NCBI GenBank assembly: GCA_011754535.1
Contig: JAAQVN010000001.1
Coordinates: 2,170,001 to 2,234,000, forward strand
Source: Enterobacter asburiae
Lineage (GTDB): Bacteria; Pseudomonadota; Gammaproteobacteria; Enterobacterales; Enterobacteriaceae
Direction of reading: 5' to 3'
Length of the DNA stretch: 64,000 nucleotides
The notes below the pieces were generated by a model. It saw nothing but the letters and a program-made list of their open reading frames with translations. It ran no database searches and was not told the origin of the DNA. The position numbers and the translations under genes are program-made. This document shows, one piece after another, positions 46,017-54,690 of the stretch (position 1 is the stretch's first letter; every line of letters begins with the position of its first letter).

Positions 46017-46354
46017 TATGGGGCAACCGTACGACCAGTGCGGCGATCCAGGCAGCGCAGGGTGTTCGGCTCCCAGTAGGCATTGACGTTCGCACTTTGC
46101 TGACACTTATCGCGCGCGTCGAAGGCGACATCTTCTTTGTCCCACTCTTTCTCAGCACGTTTGTTGACCTTCTGACGAAGGCTGCGGGTGTCATTCCATT
46201 GTTCTTTGTCCATCGCGGCGTTCTGGCGGCTTTGCGCGCTGTCACCAGACTCGATAACGAGCTTGCTGGTTTCCGCTGTCGCAGAGGCGGCAAAGGCGAA
46301 CGATGACAGCGCCAGCAGGGCTGTCAGACAAAGGCGTTTGCTTAATGTAGTCAT
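46016..46354 (-). CDS. ynfB: DUF1283 periplasmic protein YnfB
   Basis: 112 residues. Signal peptide about 1-29 (ending SATAE), mature part [36 protein letters not shown] ending in a paired-Cys tail ([23 protein letters not shown]). Close to E. coli YnfB, of unknown function. Translationally coupled with speG. The frame extends 25 codons upstream; [10 protein letters not shown] is the natural signal-peptide start. Confidence 0.92.
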   Translation of the reverse strand: MTTLSKRLCLTALLALSSFAFAASATAETSKLVIESGDSAQSRQNAAMDKEQWNDTRSLRQKVNKRAEKEWDKEDVAFDARDKCQQSANVNAYWEPNTLRCLDRRTGRTVAP

Positions 46355-46651
46355 AGCGTTTCCTTTAAAATGGGTGCAGATGAGCAAGTTTCCCCGTTCA
46401 GATTCTACACCAAAGAGCAATAACGGCATACCCGCGGCACAGGTATGGAAAAGTAAAGGATATCTTCAGGTATGCTGCCTAAATGAATCGTCACCTGAAG
46501 TGAAACAGGCACGAAATGATGGGTTTTAGGGATACGCGGAGCCGACAGTTTTTGTGACCGTTAGCTGATTTTATGATCATTATACTTGTATGGTAGTAGT
46601 GCGGATGGGTAAATTTCCGTCATCACAACGAACGATGTAAGGAAAGGAATT
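46355..46651. promoter_or_regulatory. Divergent ynfB / rspA control region
   Basis: 297 bp. ATGGTAGTA (46590-46598), shared with the rspR upstream region, is a candidate RspR site 54 bp before rspA. A half CRP-like TGTGA (46554-46558) is seen without a good second half. ynfA, which lies in this interval in E. coli, is not present. Confidence 0.5.
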
Positions 46652-47866
46652 ATGAAGATTGTCGCGGCTGACGTGTTTGTTACCTGCCCGGGGCGGAACT
46701 TTGTCACCCTAAAAATCACCACCGATGAGGGGATTGTGGGCCTCGGTGACGCCACGCTGAACGGGCGTGAGCTCTCCGTTGCCTCCTACCTGAAAGATCA
46801 TCTCTGCCCGCAGCTGATTGGCCGCGACGCGCACCGTATCGAAGACATCTGGCAGTTTTTCTATAAGGGCGCCTACTGGCGTCGCGGGCCGGTCACTATG
46901 TCGGCCATCTCCGCCGTGGATATGGCGCTGTGGGACATCAAAGCCAAAGCGGCCAACATGCCTCTTTACCAGCTGCTGGGCGGCGCATCCCGTGAGGGCG
47001 TAATGGTCTACTGCCACACCACCGGGCACACCATTGACGACGTGCTGGAAGATTACGCCCGCCATAAGGAGATGGGCTTTAAGGCCATCCGCGTGCAGTG
47101 CGGCGTGCCGGGCATGAAAACCACCTACGGCATGGCCAAAGGGAAGGGGCTGGCCTACGAGCCCGCCACTAAAGGCGACTGGCCGGAAGAGCAGCTCTGG
47201 TCCACCGAGAAATACCTCGATTTCACGCCAAAGCTGTTTGACGCGGTACGCAGCAAATTTGGCTTCAATGAACATCTTCTGCACGACATGCACCACCGCC
47301 TGACGCCCATCGAAGCGGCGCGCTTCGGCAAGAGCATTGAAGCATTCCGCATGTTCTGGATGGAAGACCCAACGCCCGCGGAAAACCAGGAATGCTTCCG
47401 CCTGATCCGCCAGCACACCGTCACGCCAATTGCGGTGGGGGAAGTGTTTAACAGTATCTGGGACTGCAAGCAGCTCATCGAAGAGCAGCTTATCGACTAT
47501 ATCCGCACCACCATCACTCATGCCGGCGGGATCACCGGGATGCGCCGCATCGCGGACTTCGCGTCGCTCTACCAGGTGCGCACCGGCTCGCACGGTCCGT
47601 CGGATCTCTCGCCTGTATGCCACGCGGCCGCGCTGCATTTTGACCTGTGGGTGCCAAACTTTGGCGTCCAGGAATATATGGGCTACTCCGAACAGATGCT
47701 GGAAGTCTTCCCGCACAGCTGGCGCTTTGATAACGGCTATATGCACCCGGGCGACAAGCCGGGCCTGGGCATCGAGTTTGACGAAAAGCTGGCGGCGAAA
47801 TACCCCTACGATCCGGCCTATCTGCCGGTGGCCCGTCTTGAAGACGGCACGCTGTGGAACTGGTAA
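46652..47866 (+). CDS. rspA: Mannonate-dehydratase-family enolase RspA
   Basis: 404 residues. Enolase superfamily, ManD subgroup: N-terminal capping domain (about 1-120) and (beta/alpha)8 barrel with Mg ligands in LLHDMHH (about 210) and MEDPTP (about 236) and the third in AVGE (about 262). E. coli RspA was named for effects on homoserine-lactone/starvation signalling; the family acts on sugar acids such as D-mannonate, often weakly. First gene of rspA-rspB-ydfJ, followed by ydfI. Confidence 0.94.
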   Translation: MKIVAADVFVTCPGRNFVTLKITTDEGIVGLGDATLNGRELSVASYLKDHLCPQLIGRDAHRIEDIWQFFYKGAYWRRGPVTMSAISAVDMALWDIKAKAANMPLYQLLGGASREGVMVYCHTTGHTIDDVLEDYARHKEMGFKAIRVQCGVPGMKTTYGMAKGKGLAYEPATKGDWPEEQLWSTEKYLDFTPKLFDAVRSKFGFNEHLLHDMHHRLTPIEAARFGKSIEAFRMFWMEDPTPAENQECFRLIRQHTVTPIAVGEVFNSIWDCKQLIEEQLIDYIRTTITHAGGITGMRRIADFASLYQVRTGSHGPSDLSPVCHAAALHFDLWVPNFGVQEYMGYSEQMLEVFPHSWRFDNGYMHPGDKPGLGIEFDEKLAAKYPYDPAYLPVARLEDGTLWNW

Positions 47867-47880
47867 GCGAGGAACGAACG

Positions 47881-48900
47881 ATGAAAAGCGTAGTGATTCA
47901 ACAGCCGAACGAACTGGTGATTGAAGAACGGCCACGACCGGAGCCCGGCGCAGGCGAAGTCCGCGTCAAAATCATGCTGGCGGGGATCTGCGGTTCGGAC
48001 AGCCACATCTATCGCGGCCATAATCCGTTTGCGAAGTATCCACGCACGATTGGCCACGAGTTCTTTGGCGTGATTGACGCCGTGGGAGAGGGCGTAGACA
48101 GCGCGCGCCTGGGCCAGCGCGTCTCGGTTGACCCGGTGATTAGTTGCGGGCACTGCTATCCGTGCTCCGTCGGAAAACCGAACGTCTGCACCTCGCTGGT
48201 GGTGCTGGGCGTACACCGTGACGGCGGTTTCAGTGAATATGCGGTAGTGCCCGCTAAAAATGCCTGGCCTGTTCCGGACGGCATTCCTGATAAGCACGCC
48301 GTCATGGTTGAGCCCTTCACCATCGCCGCCAACGTGACAGGGCAGGCTAATCCCACCGAACTGGACATTGCGCTGATCTACGGCGCAGGGCCGATGGGGC
48401 TGGTCACCGTGCAGGCGCTGAAGGGGGTCTATAAGGTGAAGGAAGTTATCGTTGTTGACCGCATAGACGAGCGCCTGGCGATGGCCCGGCGCAGCGGCGC
48501 GGACTGGGTATTAAATAACAGCGAACAGTCGCTGCAGGCCGCGCTGGACGAAAAAGGCATCAAGCCGACGTTAATCATTGATGCCGCCTGTCACCCGGCG
48601 ATTTTGCAGGAAGCGATAACCCTGGCCTCTCCGGCGGCGCGCATCGTGCTGATGGGGTTCTCCAGCGAGCCGAGCCAGATAGTCCAGCAGGGCATCACCG
48701 GCAAAGAGCTGGCGATCTTCTCTTCGCGCCTGAATGCTAACAAATTCCCGGTCGTCATCGACTGGCTGCAAAAAGGGCTGATCGACCCGGACAAACTGAT
48801 CACCCATACCTTTGACTATCACCATGTAACAGACGCCATCGAACTGTTTGAAAAAGACCAGCGGCAGTGCTGCAAAGTCTTGCTCACGTTCGGACAATAA
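47881..48900 (+). CDS. rspB: Zinc-dependent alcohol dehydrogenase RspB
   Basis: 339 residues, MDR family. Catalytic zinc ligands: Cys in GICGSDSH (about 37), His in IGHEFFG (about 60); structural zinc cluster CGHCYPCSVGKPNVC (about 89-103). Rossmann fold IYGAGPMGLVTVQ (about 170). Probably oxidises a sugar acid/alcohol (L-gulonate/L-idonate-type) that RspA-YdfI then handle, inferred from context. GAGGA precedes the ATG; starts 14 bp after rspA. Confidence 0.94.
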   Translation: MKSVVIQQPNELVIEERPRPEPGAGEVRVKIMLAGICGSDSHIYRGHNPFAKYPRTIGHEFFGVIDAVGEGVDSARLGQRVSVDPVISCGHCYPCSVGKPNVCTSLVVLGVHRDGGFSEYAVVPAKNAWPVPDGIPDKHAVMVEPFTIAANVTGQANPTELDIALIYGAGPMGLVTVQALKGVYKVKEVIVVDRIDERLAMARRSGADWVLNNSEQSLQAALDEKGIKPTLIIDAACHPAILQEAITLASPAARIVLMGFSSEPSQIVQQGITGKELAIFSSRLNANKFPVVIDWLQKGLIDPDKLITHTFDYHHVTDAIELFEKDQRQCCKVLLTFGQ

Positions 48901-48972
48901 TCCTATACGCGGTTAAGAGCCTGCGCAGACAGGCTCTGGTGGTACGCATCTTACCTTTTAGAGATAGCCATT

Positions 48973-50340
48973 ATGACGCAAGCACAACCTCAAAGAACCA
49001 CCTCCGATCTGGTGAAAGCCGCCGTCTCCGGCTGGCTGGGCACCGCCCTGGAGTTTATGGATTTCCAGCTGTACTCGCTGGGCGCCGCACTGGTCTTCCA
49101 TGAGATCTTCTTCCCGGAACAGTCCGCCGCGATGGCGCTGATCCTCGCGATGGGCACCTACGGCGCTGGCTATATTGCGCGCATCGTCGGGGCCTTTATC
49201 TTTGGCAGAATGGGCGACAGCATAGGTCGTAAGAAGGTGCTGTTCATTACCATCACCATGATGGGGATCTGCACCACGCTGATTGGCGTGCTGCCGACCT
49301 ACGCGCAAATCGGCATTTTTGCACCCGTACTGCTGGTGACGCTGCGTATTATTCAGGGGCTGGGCGCCGGGGCGGAGATCTCCGGGGCCGGGACCATGCT
49401 GGCGGAGTATGCGCCAAAGGGGAAGCGCGGCATCATCTCCTCGCTGGTGGCGATGGGTACAAACTGCGGAACGCTGAGCGCCACGGCGATCTGGGCCATT
49501 ATGTTCTTTGCCCTCGACCGTGAACAGCTGCTCGCCTGGGGCTGGCGCGTGCCGTTCCTCGCCAGCGTCGTGGTGATGATCTTTGCCATCTGGTTGCGGA
49601 TGAACCTCAAGGAGAGCCCGGTGTTTGAGAAAGTGAACGATGCAGAAACCGTGCAGCCGGACACCTCACTGGGTTCAATGGTGAAAAGTAAATCTTTCTG
49701 GCTGGCGACCGGCCTGCGTTTCGGTCAGGCGGGCAACTCGGGGCTGATCCAGACATTCCTCGCGGGTTATCTGGTCCAGACGCTGCTGTTCGATAAAGCG
49801 ATTCCCACCGATGCGCTAATGATAAGCTCCATTCTCGGGTTTATCTCCATCCCGCTGCTGGGCTGGCTTTCCGATAAAGTAGGGCGCAGGCTGCCGTACA
49901 TTATCCTCAATATCTCCGCCATTATTCTGGCCTACCCGATGCTGTCGATTATCGTCGATAAAAGCTATGCGCCGGGGACAATCATGCTCTCGATCATCGT
50001 TATCCATAATTTCGCCGTGCTGGGGCTGTTTGCGCTGGAAAATATCACCATGGCGGAGATGTTTGGCTCGCGGAATCGCTTTACCCGCATGGCTATCTCT
50101 AAAGAAGCGGGCGGGCTGGTAGCGGTGGGCTTTGGTCCGGTTCTGGCGGGGATCTTCTGCAACATGACCGGCTCCTGGTGGCCGATCGTTGCCATGCTGG
50201 TGGCCTATTCCGCAATCGGCCTGGTTTCGGCGTTCCTGATGCCGGAAGTACGCGACCGCGATTTAAGCGCGGCGGAAGATGCTGCGGAGGCCGCGCCAAA
50301 AGAGAGCGTGGGCTACGGTGCGGTCTCCACGCGGCGCTAG
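48973..50340 (+). CDS. ydfJ: MFS transporter YdfJ (intact)
   Basis: 455 residues, metabolite/H+ symporter group (ProP/ShiA-like). Twelve membrane segments; loop 2-3 carries GRMGDSIGRKKVLF. Likely imports the sugar acid used by RspA/RspB/YdfI. In E. coli K-12 ydfJ is cut by the Qin prophage; here it is full length and lies directly after rspB, 72 bp apart. Confidence 0.9.
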   Translation: MTQAQPQRTTSDLVKAAVSGWLGTALEFMDFQLYSLGAALVFHEIFFPEQSAAMALILAMGTYGAGYIARIVGAFIFGRMGDSIGRKKVLFITITMMGICTTLIGVLPTYAQIGIFAPVLLVTLRIIQGLGAGAEISGAGTMLAEYAPKGKRGIISSLVAMGTNCGTLSATAIWAIMFFALDREQLLAWGWRVPFLASVVVMIFAIWLRMNLKESPVFEKVNDAETVQPDTSLGSMVKSKSFWLATGLRFGQAGNSGLIQTFLAGYLVQTLLFDKAIPTDALMISSILGFISIPLLGWLSDKVGRRLPYIILNISAIILAYPMLSIIVDKSYAPGTIMLSIIVIHNFAVLGLFALENITMAEMFGSRNRFTRMAISKEAGGLVAVGFGPVLAGIFCNMTGSWWPIVAMLVAYSAIGLVSAFLMPEVRDRDLSAAEDAAEAAPKESVGYGAVSTRR

Positions 50341-50559
50341 TGGTTTATATCTTGCGTGACTTATCACACAACTTTTTGTTTATGTCACACCACATGAGCA
50401 AAAGTTAATATAAATCAAAATCTCAAACGGTAGTATCAGTATGGTTGATGGCAGTTATTTTTTACCCCAACTGCCATTCTAGTTGGTGTAGTCAGCAGAC
50501 GCTGCCGCTTCAGAAGGAGCGGCAGCGATCCACAGCTTACTAATTAGCGAGTCTTAATC
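50341..50559 (+). promoter_or_regulatory. Upstream region of ydfI
   Basis: 219 bp, A+T-rich. GGTAGTAT (50430-50437) matches the rspR upstream motif, followed by TATGGTTG. A short GCTGCCGCTTC ... GAAGGAGCGGCAGC inverted pair (about 50501-50527) lies ahead of the gene. Suggests ydfI has its own RspR-linked promoter. Confidence 0.45.
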
Positions 50560-52023
50560 ATGGAAAACACCTTATTACAGGCCAACGCGACGCTGCCTCA
50601 GTACGATCGCGACAGTCTTAAAGCACGCATTGTACATTTAGGCTTCGGCGCATTTCACCGCGCGCATCAGGCGGTGTATGCCGATATCCTCGCGGCTGAA
50701 CACAGCAGCGACTGGGGCTACTGTGAGGTTAACCTGATTGGTGGCGAGCAGCAGATTGCCGATCTGAACGCGCAGGATAATCTCTACACCGTGGCGGAAA
50801 TGTCTGCCGATGCCTGGACCTCCCGCGTGGTTGGCGTAGTCAAAAAGGCATTGCATGCGCAGGTTGACGGGCTGGAGAGCGTGCTGGCCGCGATGTGTGA
50901 ACCTCAGGTGGCGATTGTTTCGCTGACCATCACCGAGAAGGGGTACTGTCACTCGCCGGCGACGGGGCAACTGATGCTCGATCACCCGTTTATCGTCGCC
51001 GACCTGCAAAACCCGCACCAGCCCAAATCCGCGCCGGGGGTAGTGGTGGAAGCGCTGGCGCGTCGCAAAGCGGCGGGTCTGCCTGCGTTTAGCGTGATGT
51101 CCTGCGACAACATGCCGGAGAACGGCCACGTGATGCGCAACGTGACCTGCGCATACGCCCGGGCGGTAGACGGCGAGCTGGCGGACTGGATCGAGGCAAA
51201 CGTCACCTTCCCGTCAACCATGGTGGATCGTATCGTGCCGGCGGTTACTCCCGATACGCTGGATAAAATCGAAAAGCTGACCGGCGTGCGCGATCCGGCG
51301 GCGGTGGCCTGTGAACCGTTCCGCCAGTGGGTGATCGAAGATAACTTTGTGGCAGGGCGCCCCGAGTGGGACAAAGCGGGCGCCGAGCTGGTTTCAGACG
51401 TGATCCCGTTTGAAGAGATGAAGCTGCGCATGCTCAATGGCAGCCACTCGTTCCTGGCGTACCTGGGCTATCTGGCCGGATACCAGCATATCAACGACTG
51501 TATGGAAGATGAGAGCTACCGCGTCGCCGCCCACGCGCTGATGCTCAACGAGCAGGCGCCGACCCTGAAAGTGAAGGGCGTCGATTTAGAACGCTACGCT
51601 GACCTGCTGATTGCCCGTTACAGCAACCCGGCCCTGCGTCACCGCACCTGGCAAATTGCGATGGACGGCAGCCAGAAGCTTCCGCAGCGTATGCTGGACT
51701 CCGTACGCTGGCACCTGGTGCACCAGACGCCTTTCCCACTCCTGGCGCTGGGTGTGGCAGGGTGGATGCGCTATGTCGGCGGCGTTGACGAGCAGGGTAA
51801 TGCCATCGACGTGAGCGACCCGCAGCTGGCGGTGATTCAGGCGGCGGTGAAAGGGAGTGCCGAAGGGGAAAACCGGGTTAACGCGCTGCTCGGCATTGAG
51901 TCCATTTTTGGGAAAGAGTTGCCGCGAGAAAAAGCCTTCACAGACGCCGTGATGAGCGCATATCTGACGCTGCTGCAGAAGGGGGCAAAGAACACGGTGG
52001 CGGAGTGCGTGTCACATCTGTAA
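50560..52023 (+). CDS. ydfI: Mannitol-dehydrogenase-family oxidoreductase YdfI (fructuronate reductase-like)
   Basis: 487 residues. NAD(P)-dependent polyol/sugar-acid dehydrogenase, UxuB/MtlD long-chain family: N-terminal Rossmann domain with [17 protein letters not shown] (about 29-45) and C-terminal helical domain with [18 protein letters not shown], which holds the catalytic Lys (about 288). E. coli YdfI is described as a D-mannonate oxidoreductase. With RspA (dehydratase) it suggests a mannonate/fructuronate branch. Confidence 0.93.
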   Translation: MENTLLQANATLPQYDRDSLKARIVHLGFGAFHRAHQAVYADILAAEHSSDWGYCEVNLIGGEQQIADLNAQDNLYTVAEMSADAWTSRVVGVVKKALHAQVDGLESVLAAMCEPQVAIVSLTITEKGYCHSPATGQLMLDHPFIVADLQNPHQPKSAPGVVVEALARRKAAGLPAFSVMSCDNMPENGHVMRNVTCAYARAVDGELADWIEANVTFPSTMVDRIVPAVTPDTLDKIEKLTGVRDPAAVACEPFRQWVIEDNFVAGRPEWDKAGAELVSDVIPFEEMKLRMLNGSHSFLAYLGYLAGYQHINDCMEDESYRVAAHALMLNEQAPTLKVKGVDLERYADLLIARYSNPALRHRTWQIAMDGSQKLPQRMLDSVRWHLVHQTPFPLLALGVAGWMRYVGGVDEQGNAIDVSDPQLAVIQAAVKGSAEGENRVNALLGIESIFGKELPREKAFTDAVMSAYLTLLQKGAKNTVAECVSHL

Positions 52024-52029
52024 TTCAAC

Positions 52030-52055
52030 ACATGCCGCCGTTCGCGGCGGCATGT
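52030..52055. terminator. Hairpin between ydfI and ydfZ
   Basis: An 11-bp perfect stem ACATGCCGCCG / CGGCGGCATGT with a stable TTCG tetraloop, between convergent genes. It lacks a long T-run. Confidence 0.75.
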
Positions 52056-52066
52056 TGGCGCACAAT

Positions 52067-52270
52067 TTAGTGCATACCCAGACGAATCAGTTCAATTGGT
52101 TCGAACTTACCTTCGCATCCTTCCACTTCCACCGTTTTGCCACGGCGCACCTGCGCGGCATCGAGCCCGTCGCTGTGGATTGCCTTAATCACGCCGGTTT
52201 TGCCGGTGCCGCTAATCATGACGCGGCTGCCGGTGGTGATTGCATTGCGGTTACGGTCGTATGTCAACAT
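52067..52270 (-). CDS. ydfZ: YdfZ, small selenium-associated protein
   Basis: 67 residues, the E. coli YdfZ length. [21 protein letters not shown] and [25 protein letters not shown] are conserved, with a single Cys (about 52). E. coli YdfZ is reported to bind selenium (no selenocysteine codon) and is FNR-activated. An FNR-like site lies upstream here as well. Confidence 0.94.
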   Translation of the reverse strand: MLTYDRNRNAITTGSRVMISGTGKTGVIKAIHSDGLDAAQVRRGKTVEVEGCEGKFEPIELIRLGMH

Positions 52271-52333
52271 GGTATTTTCTCCTCTCTAAACTATCCGTTA
52301 CGGCGCTATTACAGCTTTTGCCGTTCACGGGGC

Positions 52334-52379
52334 ACTATAAATACGCCTGTCTGCCAGCTATGTTTTTGTTTTTGATCAA
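52334..52379 (-). promoter_or_regulatory. ydfZ promoter with FNR site
   Basis: TTGTTTTTGATCAA (52366-52379) matches TTGAT-N4-ATCAA at nine of ten positions. A TATAGT -10 hexamer for ydfZ (minus strand, 52339-52334) puts the FNR centre about 44 bp upstream of the expected start, close to class II geometry. Confidence 0.72.
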
Positions 52380-52558
52380 ACTCACACTTTTTTCTTTATT
52401 CCGTGGGGTGCTGACGGTTAACAACGCCAATTTACAAAGCAGACCGTTATTTTCATTTGTTTATAGTTTCGAAGAGGAAGCGTTGAGGGTTGGTTTATAT
52501 TCCCGATGCCATTCTGGGTACAGGAAATAACCCTTCATCGGAATAAGGAGTCAGGCTT

Positions 52559-52990
52559 ATGTATAAGAAGATTTTGATGCCTGTTGACGTGTTTGAAATG
52601 GATTTGAGCGACAAAGCGGTTCGCCACGCGGCTAACCTCGCGAAGGCTGAGGGCGCGTCGATTACCCTGGTCAATATTCTGCCAGCCAGCAGCCGGTCTC
52701 TGCTGCGAGGATTCAACGCCGATATTAAAAAGTTTGAAGAGTATATGACCGCGGAATCCGCGAAGAAAATGAACGCGTTAAAAAGACTGTTCGATATCTC
52801 TGCGGAGAATATTCACTCTCTGGTTCGTTTTGGTAACGTCCGCGATGAAATTATCAGACTGAGCAAAGAGGGGGAATATGACGTGATTGTCATCGGGTCG
52901 AAAAATCCGGGCATCACTACCCATCTGCTGGGATCAAATGCGGAATCTATTCTGCGCTACGCCACCATCCCGGTGTTAGTCGTTCGCTAA
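52559..52990 (+). CDS. Universal stress protein, UspG-like
   Basis: 143 residues. Usp fold; N-terminal MYKKILMPVDVFEMDLSDKAVRHA is very close to E. coli UspG, and the ATP-loop pattern G-x2-G-x9-G(S) is present as VIGSKNPGITTHLLGSNAESI near 115-130. It probably binds ATP and acts in the cytoplasm under stress. AAGGAG lies 9 bp before the start. It is inserted between ydfZ and rspR compared with E. coli, so may be a paralogue of uspG found elsewhere. Confidence 0.9.
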   Translation: MYKKILMPVDVFEMDLSDKAVRHAANLAKAEGASITLVNILPASSRSLLRGFNADIKKFEEYMTAESAKKMNALKRLFDISAENIHSLVRFGNVRDEIIRLSKEGEYDVIVIGSKNPGITTHLLGSNAESILRYATIPVLVVR

Positions 52991-53023
52991 TCACAACGCC
53001 GCCCGCGAATGGGGCGGCAAATA

Positions 53024-53710
53024 TCACTCTTCGCTAAACCACTCGCTATTTTCCTGACGAATAAGCTGCACGGATTCGCCGATCTCCTGCAGATGCAGCG
53101 TCATCGCTTTTTCCACGCCGTCCGGGTCGCGTTTTTCCAGCGCGCTGAAAATATCGTGATGCTGTCGGAGCAGCATTTCCGGCGGGGAGACGTGATCGAG
53201 GCTCATATAGCGCACCCGGTCAATGGTGGCCTTGATGTTCTCGATGGTATCCCAGGCCAGCTGGCAGTCCGCAATTTGCGCCAGCTTCTGGTGAAACTCG
53301 TCATCAAGCTGGAAGAAATCGTTGAGCTGCTTACGGTCAATCGCAATGCGCTGCTGATGCAGGTTTTGCTCCAGCAGGTAACACTGGTTGTCATTAATAA
53401 GCGTTGCAGCACGGCGCACCACCGCGCATTCAATCGCCTGGCGGACGAAACAGCCGTTGCGCACCTGAGAGAGTGAAATTTTGTTCACGTAGCTGCCGCG
53501 CTGCGGGCGGATCTGAATCAGGCCGTTCTCAGCAAGCTTAATAAACGCTTCACGCACCGGCTGGCGGGACACGTCAAAACGCACGGAGACCTCTTTTTCA
53601 GAAAGCGGCGTTCCCGGCGGGATCAGGCAATGGACAATATCACGTCGCAAAATGCGATAGATTTGCTGGTTTACGGGCTGGGTGGGATTGAGTTGCGATT
53701 CAGCGGCCAT
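53024..53710 (-). CDS. rspR: GntR-family regulator RspR (YdfH)
   Basis: 228 residues. N-terminal winged helix (about 12-75, [35 protein letters not shown]) and an FCD effector domain (about 90-215) with metal-site His/Asp ([15 protein letters not shown]). E. coli RspR represses rspAB. Its own upstream region carries a motif also found before rspA and ydfI. Confidence 0.93.
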   Translation of the reverse strand: MAAESQLNPTQPVNQQIYRILRRDIVHCLIPPGTPLSEKEVSVRFDVSRQPVREAFIKLAENGLIQIRPQRGSYVNKISLSQVRNGCFVRQAIECAVVRRAATLINDNQCYLLEQNLHQQRIAIDRKQLNDFFQLDDEFHQKLAQIADCQLAWDTIENIKATIDRVRYMSLDHVSPPEMLLRQHHDIFSALEKRDPDGVEKAMTLHLQEIGESVQLIRQENSEWFSEE

Positions 53711-53742
53711 GAGTTGTCAGTTCTCAGAGAGTTAGCCTGAAC

Positions 53743-53752
53743 ATACTACCAT
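53743..53752 (-). promoter_or_regulatory. Candidate RspR site upstream of rspR
   Basis: Minus strand ATGGTAGTAT, 33 bp before the start codon. ATGGTAGTA also lies before rspA (46590-46598) and GGTAGTAT before ydfI (50430-50437). Confidence 0.45.
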
Positions 53753-53801
53753 TCTTTTACAACCCGAAACAGACCCGGCCCGCAGGCCGGGAAGGGCATA
53801 G

Positions 53802-54548
53802 TTAGCCACGATGGACGCTAAGTCCGGCAAAACTCTGGCTGACCGGCATCATCTCTACGGTATTGATGTTGACGTGTTTTGGCAGCGTTGCCACCCACCA
53901 GACCGTTTCGGTCACATCTTCCGGCGTCAACGCGTTGGCGTTTTCGTAGGTTTTATCCGCTTTCGCGTCATCGCCCTTGAAGCGCACGTTGGAGAATTCG
54001 GTGCCGCCCACCAGGCCCGGTTCGATATCGGTGACGCGAATGGCGGTGCCGTGCAGATCGGTACGCAGGTTCAGGCTGAACTGGCGAACAAAGGCTTTGG
54101 TTGCGCCGTAGACGTTACCGCCCGCGTAAGGCCAGCTCCCGGCGGTAGAACCGATGTTGATAATGTGGCCGCGGTTGCGCTCCACCATGCCCGGCAGCAC
54201 CGCGCGGGTCATGTACACCAGCCCTTTGTTGTTGGTGTCGATCATGTTTTCCCAGTCCTCAACGCTGGCTTTGTGGGCAGGCTCCATGCCCAGCGCCAGA
54301 CCGGCATTGTTGACCAGTACGTCGATGGCGCGCCACTCTGCCGGCAGGTTAGCAATCATCTCTTCAATGGCCGCGCGGTTACGCACGTCCAGCTGTGCGG
54401 TCAGGATGCTGTCACCTAATTCGTCCTTCAGCTCCTGCAGGCGCTCCTGACGACGGCCGGTTGCAATAACCTTGTGTCCGTTGGCGACGAAGCGACGCGT
54501 GATGCTTTCACCAAAACCAGCCGTTGCCCCGGTAACTAAAATAATCAT
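53802..54548 (-). CDS. ydfG: NADP-dependent 3-hydroxy acid / L-allo-threonine dehydrogenase YdfG
   Basis: 248 residues, as in E. coli. Short-chain dehydrogenase: TGATAGFG (7-14), NNAG (about 82), catalytic Ser in GSTAGSWPY, and YGATK (Tyr/Lys, about 147-151). It oxidises L-allo-threonine and 3-hydroxy acids and also reduces malonic semialdehyde. The frame is open 57 codons upstream, across the dcp start region; MIILVTGATAGFG is the true start. Divergent from dcp. Confidence 0.96.
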   Translation of the reverse strand: MIILVTGATAGFGESITRRFVANGHKVIATGRRQERLQELKDELGDSILTAQLDVRNRAAIEEMIANLPAEWRAIDVLVNNAGLALGMEPAHKASVEDWENMIDTNNKGLVYMTRAVLPGMVERNRGHIINIGSTAGSWPYAGGNVYGATKAFVRQFSLNLRTDLHGTAIRVTDIEPGLVGGTEFSNVRFKGDDAKADKTYENANALTPEDVTETVWWVATLPKHVNINTVEMMPVSQSFAGLSVHRG

Positions 54549-54690
54549 CTCACTGTTCCTCAACGCTTTTTGTGTTGTACTAACATAGCACGGTCGCAGA
54601 GGGTGCGTTAAGGCAACATTTGTATGACGGCGTTGCAGGCGATGGCGGCCTGGCCTACTCTGGGAGGATACCCGTTCTGAGGAGTGAAAG

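Noticed and set aside
46545..46575. CRP site before rspA
   Set aside because: Only the TGTGA half is good; the second half matches poorly.
46709..47935. 408-codon open frame on the minus strand
   Set aside because: Antisense shadow of rspA.
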